Shown here: piece by piece, positions 53,041 to 64,000 of the stretch
How positions within the stretch are numbered: the stretch's first letter is position 1
How the letters are laid out: every line of letters starts with the position of its first letter
From: Pyrocephalus nanus
Lineage: Eukaryota; Chordata; Aves; Passeriformes; Tyrannidae
Reading direction: 5' to 3'
DNA: 64,000 nt
Assembly (NCBI GenBank): GCA_038380795.1
Contig: CM076267.1
Coordinates: 8,291,501-8,355,500, forward strand
The notes under the pieces: generated by a model
Databases searched by the model: none
What the model was told of the DNA's origin: nothing
Seen by the model: the letters and a program-made list of their open reading frames with translations, nothing else
Position numbers and translations under genes: made by a program

Positions 53041-54559
53041 TTCAATTAGATGCTGTAGTCACTAAATTCAAAAGAACCTTTCCCTATTGATTCCATTGGG
53101 CTTAGTAATTTTACATGTAATTTGCATCTGAAAGAAACAAATATTATGACTTAAGTACTAAAATAAGCTGTACACAAAAACGTTGAAAGCCAGTCAGAAC
53201 TTTGTATGCTTCCCTTGATATTATTTCTTGATTGACTACTCTATGGTGTCTTGGTTGATCTTATTACTTGGTTGACTGCATATTGACTGTTCAGATAGTA
53301 AAAATCTGAGCATTAAGAAGTCTTATTCAAATCAGATTTTAGCACCAGAACCTCCTCTATTTAAGCAGTTGTAACAACAACAGACAGCATTACTGAGGAC
53401 AACAGCGAGGGCTTCAGGAACTCCTTGGAAATTCAGGCTTCATCTCAAGCCTCATAAATCTGTTTATCACCTTACAGGTGGAGGCTGTAATGTTTGCAAC
53501 AGTCAAATGGCAGCTGTCCATATTCACAACATGATCTGGTATTAGTCAGCCTTAAATACTTGCAAAATTATTGTATTAAATTTGTGTTCAAGTTTAAATT
53601 ATTAAATTAATTTATGTTCCCTCAGACAGTGAAACCGTTGAGTTACCATACCTGTTTTGCCTGTGACTTCATTGATAAGGTTTGATAAATACCCAGTACC
53701 ACACCCTTTGGGTTATTATTTGTCAAAAGGTATGGTTCAATCAATTTAAATTTATTTTCACTTTAAGGTCTTTTTCTCAGCTGGGATAAACAAAGAGACA
53801 TGATACGATGTAATAATATTGGCTTATTAACACTGGCACATCCCCGCACACTCCAACCATCTTGCTTCCCATTACTTTCAATCTTCATTGGGAGTGGAAA
53901 GGACAGGGCAGAATTCATTCTGCTCTATATAAAATTAGACAAATTGCCATGCATTTTTAAGCTCCCATTATTCCAACACAATCCATGTAATACTGACCTA
54001 GATCTCTTGACATGAGAAAATTGTGCTTCTCCAGCTCATGGGCTTCTCATTCCCTGGCAGAGATCTGAAAAAAACATAGCTATAATTTCCCCTATGCATT
54101 TACACATTTTCCTTGGCAGAGATTTGTGCAGCACAGCACCAGGTCAGATTTGGATCTTCCCTCAAATTCCATCATCCTATTCTTGTCACAGCGGATAAAG
54201 AATAATCCAGCCCTTTGGCCTACTCAGTGCTAGTTGCTCTGCTAACAATAAAATGCTTCTGTGGTGTATTTTTCTTAACCTATTTCTAAACCTGTGGTGC
54301 TATGAGCCAGGAGGATATACAGGTTTTGAATACCAGAATGTACTTTTTTGTGTGAAAGGGTAAACAACAGTGTCCTCCAGCTGGGCCCAAGTGTCGTGTA
54401 AATATTCCTCACATGAAGTAAAAAATAGAGTTCAGGTTTACGTACAGAATTACAGCAAAAGTCTTCCTGTGTTTCCTCCTTGGTTGGCCTGAGTAGGAAG
54501 TGAAATTGCTTATGGTTCACTTAAAAATAATTCTACTGAGTAAAAATGTGATTTTAACA

Positions 54560-54768
54560 GGGATATTAGGCAAGATTTCTTCACTGAAATGATTGTCAAA
54601 CATTGAAACAGACTGCCCAGGGAAGGGGTGGAGTCACCAACCCTGGAGGTGACATGTAGATGTCGCACCTGGGGACATGATTTACTGATGGGCTTGGCAG
54701 TGCTGTGTTAACAGCTGGACTTGGTGATCCTAAAGGTCTTTTCCAACCTAAATGATTCTATGATTCTG
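54560..54768 (+). mobile_element. CR1 LINE 3'-end fragment (plus strand)
   Basis: This is the sense orientation of a bird CR1 3' end. A TTTCTTCACTGAAATGATTG block is followed by CAGACTGCCCAGGGAAGG, GGTGGAGTCACCAACCCTGG and GATGTCGCACCTGGGGACAT. Next come GGACTTGGTGATCCTAAAGG, TCTTTTCCAACCTAAATGAT and the terminal ATGATTCTATGATTCTG tail. The 3' end is intact and the 5' end is truncated. It is the only clear plus-strand CR1 3' end here. Confidence 0.95.
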
Positions 54769-55505
54769 TTTTATGTTTCCTCTTTCCTAAACTACTTAGA
54801 CTCTGCCTCACAAGTTCCCTGGCAATGTTTCCTTTCAGCTGTTGGGGAAGAGGCATTTAGAGACTCAAACCATAGTTTTAGGTCCAGAGATCAAGCACAT
54901 CAGCCTTAAACTCAGTAATGATCTCTTTCATGAATTTCAGATATTTCTGCTTTTGTGTCCTGCATACTTATGATATTTCAAACACATGATTACTTTCCAA
55001 ACATTCTAAAAAACAGTGATAATTTTAGAAAATTTTTGAAGTTCACAGTTTTCTTCCTAGCTCACACTTCTTTCAGATTCTTAGATCTCACGCCACCTCT
55101 TCTGTAAGGACATTAAACCAGCAAATTCTCTTTCTTCTCATCACTACTTAACACCATTTCACTTTCTGGAAGCTTATTTAAATGTTTATTTTAGCAATTC
55201 TCAGAGCTTTTCTCAGTGCTATTAAGGAGTCTAGTAGCTGATGCCTAAGTGCAATGCTCAACATGCTCTTACTTTCCCCCATTTTATTCTGATCCACCTT
55301 TCCAAATGTCAATTTTAAAACTGATGACAATTCCCCTTTAATTGGGAATAGGTCTGGTATGTCTTTTTTCATTTCTGTTAACACTGGTTCAGCTAATCAC
55401 TTAGTATTCCAACCTTTCATGTGTTTGAGTGTAGCTTGCTAGAAAAATTTGTCTAGTTCATGATAGACAGAAGTCCATTAGGAGAGTAGCACACATTAGG
55501 CCATG

Positions 55506-55559
55506 AAATACATGTGCACATGCACACCAAACTGCACAGCAATAAACACACACATGCAC
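55506..55559. repeat. CA-rich low-complexity patch
   Basis: CACA- and GCAC-rich sequence with scattered purines, including CACACACATGCACC. It is a degenerate CA microsatellite. Confidence 0.5.
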
Positions 55560-55889
55560 CATCAAGTGTAACAACCTGGTGAGATGGGACCCCTGTCTGT
55601 CTGCCCTTTATAGACACCTGTTAGACCCCAGCACAGGGTCCCTGAGCTCCCCCGAGGCAGCTATCAAGCTTCTCACAACTGAAAGTTTTGCATCTTTGAA
55701 ATCTGAAAATTTTTTGACACTCCAGAAAAAAAAAAAATTAAGAGGCTACCATACAAAGCTAATGAATTACACTGCAAACTCTGAACTTCCATTTTTAAAT
55801 ATTAAAAACTATACAAATAACAGAAATCCTTCTCCCTGTTTTCATGTAGCTGTGTAGATAGCAACTGTAATGATCTGAACAGCTGAAGA

Positions 55890-56515
55890 TCAGAGGACTC
55901 CTAATCACAAATACATTAAGCTACTGACTGTGGTCATAATTTATTTTGAGTAAATTTCTGCAGGAGTATCCATCTGCAAAGGTATAATGAAAGCAAAAGG
56001 TCTTTGGAAATCCATCAGGCTGGTGTTTGATGGGAAGTGTCAGCCACTAAAAATATCAAAATATAGCAAAGACAACAAAGAACAAGGGGCAAAAAAAATT
56101 ACTTTAGCTGTATTCTTTGATGCTGAAAAAGCCTTTGATACACCTGTAAGAGAGTATAGGGCAGATTATTTACCTACAGGCTTTCTAACTACAATAAAGT
56201 TCTTTAGTACTTTCTCAACTTCATCTCTGTTATAAACACATAAATGTTAAAGCCCAGAAATACCTATATGATTTGTTGGGAATAACTTTATTTGAGAAAC
56301 AAATCTACCAAAGGATTTGTGCATTAGATTGGCCTTTAAGAAAGAAAAGTTCTTGGTAACTATGGCACAAAATCTCCTGACTAATAGATGTATTGGATTG
56401 TTTCCACATAAATATCCCCTATTTAGCAAGAGCTCCTGTCCTTGGAGATATGGAGACTCCTACAGAATAATAAATGTACCATCCAATATTTTACTAATGA
56501 TATCTAGAAAGTAAT
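55890..56515 (+). mobile_element. Decayed L1-clade LINE reverse-transcriptase fragment
   Basis: A series of reverse-transcriptase landmarks occurs in the order and spacing of L1-type LINEs, read in two alternating plus-strand frames. IKLLTVVIIYFE (about 55915-55950) resembles the YKLLTKxIANRLE block. EIHQAGV...NIK (56007-56060) resembles the IHxDQxGFI...NIR block. LAVFFDAEKAFD ends at 56139 and matches the palm motif with its catalytic aspartate, about 19 residues after NIK as expected. GF...IKFF (56179-56205) follows. LRNKSTKGF (56292-56318) resembles IRxNxxIKGI. KFLVTMAQNLLT has MAQN at 56362-56373 in place of YADD. YGDSYRIIN (56449-56475) then sits where FGxxSGYKIN is expected. In-frame stops and shifts, and loss of the second catalytic aspartates, show it is dead. 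The DAEKAFD signature favours the L1/Tx1 group over CR1, whose equivalent is usually DLSKAFD. Boundaries are approximate. Confidence 0.6.
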
Positions 56516-59500
56516 TTGTGTGGAGATTATTTCTACTGGAAAGTTGACTGCAGAAGGTGTGTGTTGCGCTCCTGAGGGTGCATAACTTTACTTATTATTT
56601 ACTGAAATTTGTGAACCTCGGTGATGAAACTTTAATTAAATAACCCTCTAAATGGATTCTTCTGTTTGACCTTGTGTGGTTTCATAGACTTAGTTTGCAC
56701 AAGGGAGTTCACCACTAGTCCACTCAATTCAAATCTCATATAGTTCTATTCTGCTATAATGCTTTTCTAAGAAGTTCTGGTATTTGCACAATAACATCTG
56801 TTTTCTTTCCACTGTATTGCAGATATATTTGCACAGATATGCAACTTGCTACAAAAAAAGACAGGAATTACATTTAATCTACACAAACACTTCATTATGA
56901 TTCTTTTCTGTTTTTTCCCCAGACCAAGTTGCTGTTCAATATAAATATCATCTTTTTGGGCTGTTCTGATGATGAAAAACTAGACCACAAAACTCGACTG
57001 TGCAAATTATTCAGCAGCAAAGATCCCCCTGTACAATGATTTTAACACTACATTTGAATTACAGAATTGAGCAGAATTGTTTGATCAGGAGTACTCACAT
57101 ACAGACCAGAAGAGGAAAAAGGCATACAGTGGTATGTATAGATGCAGCAGGGAACTAACTGTAAATATTCAGAGAAAAAGAAGTCAGACACAGTACATAA
57201 GAAAATCACAATCTGTGTTAACCAAATTAATTTTAATTACATACTGAAAAATATATTTAAATTCATTTATGATGCTGGCTTACCTTTTGCACCAATTAAG
57301 CTTTCATAATAAAAATACAGCAATAGACTACTTTTCTAGGCAAGTTGTCCAGAATTCAAGAAAACTTTATGTGCCTACTACCCTGTCAAAGAAGAAGCTA
57401 TTAAGTAATTAGGATTTTAAAATCTATTGATTTTAGTACCTGAAGTATGATTAATTATTTAGGGGGTTTTTTATGGCAAAAGGTAAAAAAAATGAAAGCA
57501 CTTTTTCTGTCACACAAAACAAGTCTTATTTGCTTGGACTAGAATCCATCCCCACGTAGAAAAAATGTGAAAAAGTAAACATATGAGGCCAAAATAGTAT
57601 GAATATTGTCCTTGAAGACATCAAATTTCAGCTACATATTACCAGCATTCAAAAATAATAATTCAAGGCTTGAAATTACATTTTAAAATAGAACTGAAAA
57701 GAATCTCATTCTTTGGCAGGAGTATTTGAACTGAGCTCATTAAAACATCTCTTGACAGGTTATATTAAGTGCTGCAATTATGCCTAATTTTGGTTTAGTA
57801 CAATATGTTAATTTTAAACAGTTTAAGAGATCGTATCTCTTCTGGCCATTTTCTTCCTGCTTTGAAAGTGCACTTCACTTCCAACCCAGCAGTAATCATA
57901 ATTTTATACTGGAACTAACTGCATGTCTTTAGCTCTTATATTGCAAAGAACAATTTAACGGACACATTGGCCCTAATCTGGTGCATAAGTTTTTTTTAAG
58001 TTTATTTAAATAATATCACTACAAAGACATATAGGAGACACCTGGAATATGTCAAAACATGAGATTTATCTTTCCTTGGAAAACAGCAACAAAATTCATA
58101 CAACATAGATGGCAAGAACAACTGAGAGCTTGGATTAAACATATAGAGTGTGTTCTACATCACCTCTGTAGGTGAATAAGCATAAGAAATATTCTTTTCC
58201 ATAAGAGAGAATTTGCAAACATGGAAGCAATCCTTTCGGTCTTTGTTTGGGATTATTTTTTCCCTCCATGTATACAGATCTGCAATTGGTAATCTAATGG
58301 AGCCAACTGTAAAAGAGATTAGGGAAAATATTAACCTTTGTACTGACCTGAAAAAACCCACCTGATGATACAGGTATAGAGCTGTGTGCTTTGGGTTAAT
58401 GCAGAAGGCAGTACTTCACTCTACATTTCATTTAAAGAGAAAAGAATAATGATTTTAATTTTCTCTTTTGAAAGGTGCTATAAAACATAAATAATATAAA
58501 GCAATGTCTGCCTGGATTGAAAATTGAGAGATGAGAGATCAGATGCAAATTAACCTGTAAAGCTCAATTCTGAGTTCTTATGATGAAGTCATTTAGGTTT
58601 CATGGAGCTGTGCATGAAATCAGGATTGGTAAACCTTCTCTCCTGCACAAAATACATATCACAGTCTTCACACAGCCAAGAGGCACGAGATACATAACAG
58701 TCCAGAGACCAAAAGTTGACAGGTAAAAGATGAGAGAAAGTCACTGGAAGCCCACTGGACTCCTAGTACATTGGAAGAATTTTTTTTTTTTCAATATAGA
58801 ATGGGTGAGATAAAAACTGTGGGTGAATCATAGACTAAGAATCCCAGGCAAGAGATGGAAATCTAGCATGGGAGTAGCCATGAAACTTTCAGAGGAAGCT
58901 CAAGATCAGACAGGATGATCATCCCACATCAGACAGAAGATGGAAGGGTCATTACTTATCACCTGACAGATTAGTTTCAGAGCAAAGCATCTCACCTGCA
59001 GTCTCCCACTTTTCTTTTGTGCTATTTTCCAGTTCAAGAAGGAGCACAAAAACATCAGTCATATCTACTTTTTCACAAGATTATAGAAGAAAATCTTTAA
59101 AAATCCAACATCCCAAGAAATATCTGTTGATTGAAAAAGTACAAACCATAGACAGAGGTTACTTTTGCTTGGCTGAGCTGGATGTCTGAGTCACCTCACT
59201 GCTGAGGTTGTCTCCCCTGAGAGGTGGTAGACCACTCACAGCATGTAAGAGCTTTTTTAGGTCAATCCTTTTAGTGAAGAGATTTGTAAGTCTTTAAACG
59301 TCAGGCATACTGAAATCAGTTAGTAAATAAAAGATTATAATAATACCAAGAGTAATAATACATCATGAAGATGGAATAGACACTGTACATCAATAAATAA
59401 CCACATTACATATCCCATCTGAACATTTCAGACTTAATCAAAGGCATTAACTTGGCTGTCAAGCACTAAAATAAAGTTTGTTTTATTGCAAATTTCTTCA

Positions 59501-60622
59501 CCATGAGTAAATATCCTTGTGTCTGATTCCTATGTAAGTATTGATAACTAGATTTCCACATTAAGAAAAGTAATAGCGCTGCAAGAGATGGGCCAAGATT
59601 TTCCTACAAAATTTTAACAAATCAAATTATTAAATAAGATTATTCTTTCTGCTTCCTTGGACCTTTTTCCCCAAAATTTTATTGTAAAATACTGTATGTT
59701 ATAGATTTGATCTCTTAAGGGAAGCATAGCAGACTGAATGTGAAACTTTGGGAGCAGTAGGAATAGCAAATTACTTTCAGAAAACATCCAAAAGTGCCAT
59801 TTCCACTTTGCCACCATCGTGGTGAATGAGAACAGTTAGCTCTTGCTGAGCACTGACAATGGAGCTCAATGCTGGAGTAACTTCTGATGACTGTTCAGTG
59901 TCTTTAATTATTTTCCTTTGTGCTTTCTTTGCATGTGCCAACTAAAACTGGAACATTTTTTATTTCCACTTTCGTACACCAAAAAGTTTCTAAACTTTGC
60001 ACTCCATGAAAATGTGCGATCTTCTTTACAAGTAGCTTCAAGAGACAAAAATCAACATCTAAATATTACAATAGCTTAGAATCAGAATTTTTCTTCTCAC
60101 AGCACTGAGTTCTCCCGTGCACACTCACAGTTTCCGAACTGTGTTTTCTTACAGCACATCACGTAGAGGAGGTCTCTGCACCTATCAGTTCCTCCTTGCA
60201 GGTATCTGGATATGCTGACAGGGTCCTTTTATGCCTGGCACCAGAGTATAACCCTCCTCTCTGGTACAGAAGAGGCACAGGCAGAAGTTCAGATAGCGGC
60301 TCATGTCAGTCTGAGGTCCTCAGGGATGTGTAAACATCTAAATACCCTTGCAAATATCAGCCTGAGAAATGGGTTTGGTGAACTGATATCAGTAGGATTG
60401 TTGAGATTTACAGACATTGAAAACCTGGGCCAGGAAAACAGAAAAGTACCCAGATAAATCCTTTAGATCCTAAACATCAATACGTTGTATACTGCCATGA
60501 CCCAAATATATTTTCAAGTAGTCACCAGAGAACGCTATATCTGAAGAATTAAATAATCCTAAAATATGGATTTGTTTACGTCTGACCTGAAGGAAGACTT
60601 CTAAGCTCTATGTAGTGTGTGA
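56516..60622. other. AT-rich non-coding stretch, no gene recognised
   Basis: I see no gene or recognisable repeat here. The downstream part of the L1-like element (C-terminal domain, 3' UTR) might extend into the first few hundred bases, but I could not follow it. Confidence 0.6.
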
Positions 60623-60795
60623 GGCTCAGTCATATTTGAAATATGACTCATTTCAGACCATATTGTCTCAATTATCTGATGATACAAAGGTGGTTGTTGA
60701 TGAGGTATCTGGCAAATACTCCACATCAGTGCTACTGGCACGCTTATCTAGCAGATGTTTAAAATGAAAGGCTGACAGTTTTTATGTGATAATTA
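60623..60795 (+). mobile_element. Decayed CR1/jockey-group reverse-transcriptase fragment
   Basis: In one frame GSVIFEI, a stop, then LISD (60623-60658) resembles the GPVLFNIFIND block of CR1-group reverse transcriptases. Directly after it, one frame over, TILSQLSDDTKVVVDE (60657-60704) resembles the CR1 segment TLSKFADDTKLGGVVD, with the catalytic DD pair at 60678-60683. Further on, LK-stop-KADSF (about 60759-60780) resembles LEKWADKxxM. The order and the adjacency of the first two blocks are right for CR1 or another jockey-superfamily LINE, with in-frame stops showing decay. The match is short, so a chance resemblance is not excluded. Confidence 0.45.
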
Positions 60796-63700
60796 AATCT
60801 TTTTAGTTGACAACTGCAACTTAATTTAATTTTAATCAAGAGTAATAACCACCCATAATCGCTATTATGGTGAGGCTCCATTTTTACCTAGGGCCTGAAG
60901 TAAAAGTGAAAAAAGATTTTGCCTGTAGATTTTAATCTAAAATCTTTGTGACCTGAGATATTCTTCTAAATATACTAATTTTGAAGTACTTCCAAACAAT
61001 AAATAAATGAATGAAAAGGCAAAATCCCAAATCAGTGGAAATTACTGCACAAATAGGAAGAGGGTATATGCTCCAAGACATGATGAGGAAACACAAATCC
61101 CATTTCATTAGTGTTGTCAGGAACAGTGGAAAGCATTTGGTGTTCAAGGTGCAGTTTGCTCAGACTGCTGTGGAGCCACATGAGCCCCGTATTTTTTGAA
61201 GCCTTTCCAAAATAATTTCAGGTGTTTCCCCTTTAGTGTTGTGCCATTTCAGCCACAAAATCTCAGCCTTTGACCCAAAACATCTCTCACAGAGCAAGAG
61301 CTCAAACACCAATTGCTTCTTCCCAGGGGTCTGTGCCGAGCACTCCCCATTCAACCTGTGGCTCGAGCAAGTTCACAACGTGCACATAGGCTGCCGTTAG
61401 AAATATCTATTATTTTAAATAGGTAGAGTTTCTGCATGTGTATTTGCTTACCTCTGTCCTTTCTACCCACACAAAGTAAAAATTTCAGTGGAGAGAGGAG
61501 CCACTGAAGAACGAATTATATAGCAAATATCTCTTCTACAAAGGATCATGTAAGTAAGCAGTTTAGAGGGAACCAAGTGTGGGTAAGTAAGATTGATTCA
61601 CATTCACTGATTAGACCCAGGGAGGCCTCATTCAGGAATTAAGTCAGAAAAGCAATGGGAAAAATAGATTAAAGACAGACAGGTTCCTCACAAGATTTCT
61701 TGCTGCACTTCACCCCTGCTCCACAGGCAGTTATATGACCATACCTGTTCAGAGAGCAGGTCTAGCTCCAGTGATCACTGCTGCTGACAGCAGACCTGAT
61801 ATTTTATGTAATGCAAAAACGAGCACGGGGTTTAAAAGTTTCTTATTTTCAAGAGCAAGCACAATGCAAATCAAATCAGACAACTCCTGCAAGCAAATAT
61901 ATCTCAGCTTATTACAAAAATCAGGTAACAGAGGCCAAGGCAACACAGACTACACGCCGGTAATTTTTCCCATGAGAAACCTGCTATGGATCATCAGAGA
62001 ACATAAGAACATCCTCTACTCATCAGAGAAATCTAATAGGTAGGAAACTAAGGGGTAGCTGAAAGAAGTCAAGTCTTCCCCCAGCGGATGCCAGCCAAGA
62101 TTGATATCAGCCAGTCTGCCCTCATGAAGTGACAACCTGACTCTTCCTGATTTTGCAATTGCTGTAGTTGAGGCTCTGGCACCTGCCTGACCCCACTGTT
62201 GTAGGTGTATTAAAATCTTGAAGTTAATTTCAAGATAGCAGATAGGCTGCCTCAAAGGAAATAACTCTCATCCGTTTTAAAGTTTCCAGCTATAACAGTA
62301 GTGAGCATCTTAGATCACTTCCACATCTTCAGATATCTGTATTCTTGTGGCAGTGGCAGCTACATTCGGTTATTTCTCAGCTGCTTTGTGCATTTAGTTT
62401 ACATACTGTATTACACATGCTAAATAAAGATGAACACATTCTTCTCTCAATAGAAATAATATGCAAATATCATAAGGAATTTTCTGAAAAGGGACAGGGA
62501 CAAGTCAAGAACATTTCTGCTAAACAAAGTACAATGAACTAACCAATTCAGATAAACTTTGAAACTTGATTAAGTATATACCTTCCAAACACAATAAACT
62601 AATATATTTTATTTCTCATCAGCTGAGAAGATATAAAACAATCGATTATTTCCAATTAAGCAAAACCCACAACAACCAACAGTATAAAAAAAATTAAAAA
62701 ATTTCTTTGTTTAGCAGTTGAAATTTGGTTAGGAACTTGGTTTTACAAAAAAGAAAAGGGGAGGGCAGACACTAAAAGGAGGTAATACAAAATTTTCTTC
62801 CATCAAAAAATGCAATTGTGTCATAAAATGTGAAATGGTGTAAAAAAGGTAAATTGAAATAGTCAGCACTTCTCCAGCCTTTTGATCTGAACCCTAAGAC
62901 ACAGTGCAACATTTTGTTCTAACATGGACAGAGAACTTGGAAGACAGCCAGGCAAGGTGGCTGTTCAGGAAAAATTAAATTAAGAAAACCAAAAAGAACT
63001 ATTACCTTTACATGTTGCCTTCTAATTTATTTTCTTTTTAAAAATATGCTTTCCTCTTTTTTATTTTTTTTTCCTCCTTTATACTTTGAAAAAGAGACAG
63101 AAATTATGAAGAAATCTGGTGGGTAGGAAAGAAAAAGTTTCAGAAGGACTCAGGAAATTTGACTGTGGAGAACGTGTGCAATAAAGAAACAGAAGCACCA
63201 CTCACAGGACAAAATGGTCTTACACTTCAGTGCTGAGCAAGGGAGAGGCAAAAATTGCGAAGCGGAGTAACAGCTCTTGGCCACAGTTACTTTAATGCCT
63301 GTCTGGTTACTGAATTTGGGAAATGGGCTTAAAATTCATTGCATGAGAAAAACAGCCCTAAGGCACAGAAGAGACCAGACCTAGAGTTTTCCCTTGATCT
63401 CATTTGCTGCTTAACACATTTTCAGTGCAGTGTGGCTGTGCTGGCGGGTCAAATTATCCAAAGCACTGTGGCCAAAATGTCTTTAAAACAGCACTGGCAG
63501 CACATTTTCTCTGGAAAAGGCCTGACTGAGTAATTCAGAAGCATACGAAAATGTACAGGTTTTGACTGAGCTTGTATCCAGAAATGTTTTCTTGGCTCCA
63601 TCACACAACTTCTGGTCAAAATTAGGAAGAGATCCCTTTTACATAGCTGTATGCCAGAGCAGGATGTGGCCTGAAGGAAGCAGAGCTGAGCTCCAGATGG

Positions 63701-64000
63701 AAAGCAAACTTTAGAAAATCTGGCCATATCAGAGATGCCTCAAAAGGAAATGTAGTTTTGTAGGTGATTCAGGATAGTCACTTATTAAAGAAGTGGAAGA
63801 AGAGACTAAAAGTGAGCACTTGGCCTTCTGGTATACAAATACAACTGATATCATACTGACCCAAATGTTAAGGCAGAATAACCTCCAGTACTGACTGCAG
63901 TCTGCTGGTGAGAGAAATATTTATTTGCTATGAGACAGTTCAGCATAAAGCAGCAACATTTGATGTTCTAATAAAACAGGAACACAGTTTGAAGACACAA
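60796..64000. other. AT-rich non-coding stretch, no gene recognised
   Basis: Nothing is supportable beyond short open frames of up to about 100 codons, such as a plus-strand frame at 61735-62043. They lack recognisable domains or paired splice sites. T-rich sequence near 63.06 kb is simple low complexity. Confidence 0.6.

Larger units (their letters stand above)
37898..54559. other. AT-rich non-coding stretch, no gene recognised
   Basis: This is the longest stretch without a recognised repeat or gene. Open frames are short and unrecognised. A signal-peptide-like frame at 45937-46074 (minus) is listed separately. Simple repeats occur at 41.78-41.81, 46.97-47.01 and 53.02-53.04 kb. The rest holds nothing I can support. 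Confidence 0.6.

Noticed and set aside
61250..61300. AFDPKH resembling the SKAFD palm motif of CR1 reverse transcriptase
   Set aside because: The preceding residues do not match. It lies downstream of the DD-containing fragment at 60.68 kb rather than upstream, and no other landmark accompanies it.
1..64000. CRISPR arrays, operons, rRNA/tRNA genes, insertion sequences or prophage modules
   Set aside because: None is present. The sequence is vertebrate, with CR1 LINEs, homopolymer tracts and short non-coding-like frames throughout.

Overview
The window is AT-rich vertebrate DNA, almost certainly from a bird. The diagnostic signal is CR1 (chicken repeat 1) LINE fragments. Several carry the avian CR1 3' end with its ATTCTATGATTCT-type tail, at about 23.2, 37.8 and 54.8 kb. 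Two older or divergent CR1 copies lie at about 11.5 and 21.3 kb. Nothing looks bacterial or archaeal: there are no operons, no tRNA or rRNA genes, no CRISPR array, and no long open frame. The longest open frame (135 codons, 11392-11799) lies mostly over a CR1 fragment read antisense.

I recognise no complete gene. The window is best read as a gene desert or part of a very large intron. The best candidate for host coding sequence is a 124-bp segment on the minus strand at 36988-37111. It has a polypyrimidine-CAG acceptor, a GTAAGT donor and one frame open from end to end, but I do not recognise its product. Other weak hints are a CpG-dense patch at 15.0-15.25 kb, a signal-peptide-like frame at 45.9-46.1 kb (minus) and a GC-richer block at 32.25-33.26 kb.

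Layout: 1-11.4 kb is featureless AT-rich sequence with poly-A/T tracts. 11.45-11.76 kb is CR1 (minus) and 21.20-21.49 kb is CR1 (minus). 22.77-22.93 kb has twin poly-A tracts. 23.25-23.35 kb is a CR1 3' end (minus). 31.27 kb is a perfect 14-bp-arm hairpin. 36.99-37.11 kb is the candidate exon. 37.75-37.90 kb is a CR1 3' end (minus) followed by a 9-bp-arm hairpin. 54.56-54.77 kb is a CR1 3' end (plus). 55.9-56.5 kb is a heavily decayed fragment that reads, in alternating frames, like the reverse transcriptase of an L1-clade LINE. 60.62-60.80 kb is a decayed CR1/jockey-type reverse transcriptase fragment.

The most interesting items are the L1-like fossil, because L1-clade LINEs are very scarce in birds, and the isolated exon candidate. 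No novel multi-gene system is visible. All repeat calls come from reading the sequence against remembered family features, not from a search.
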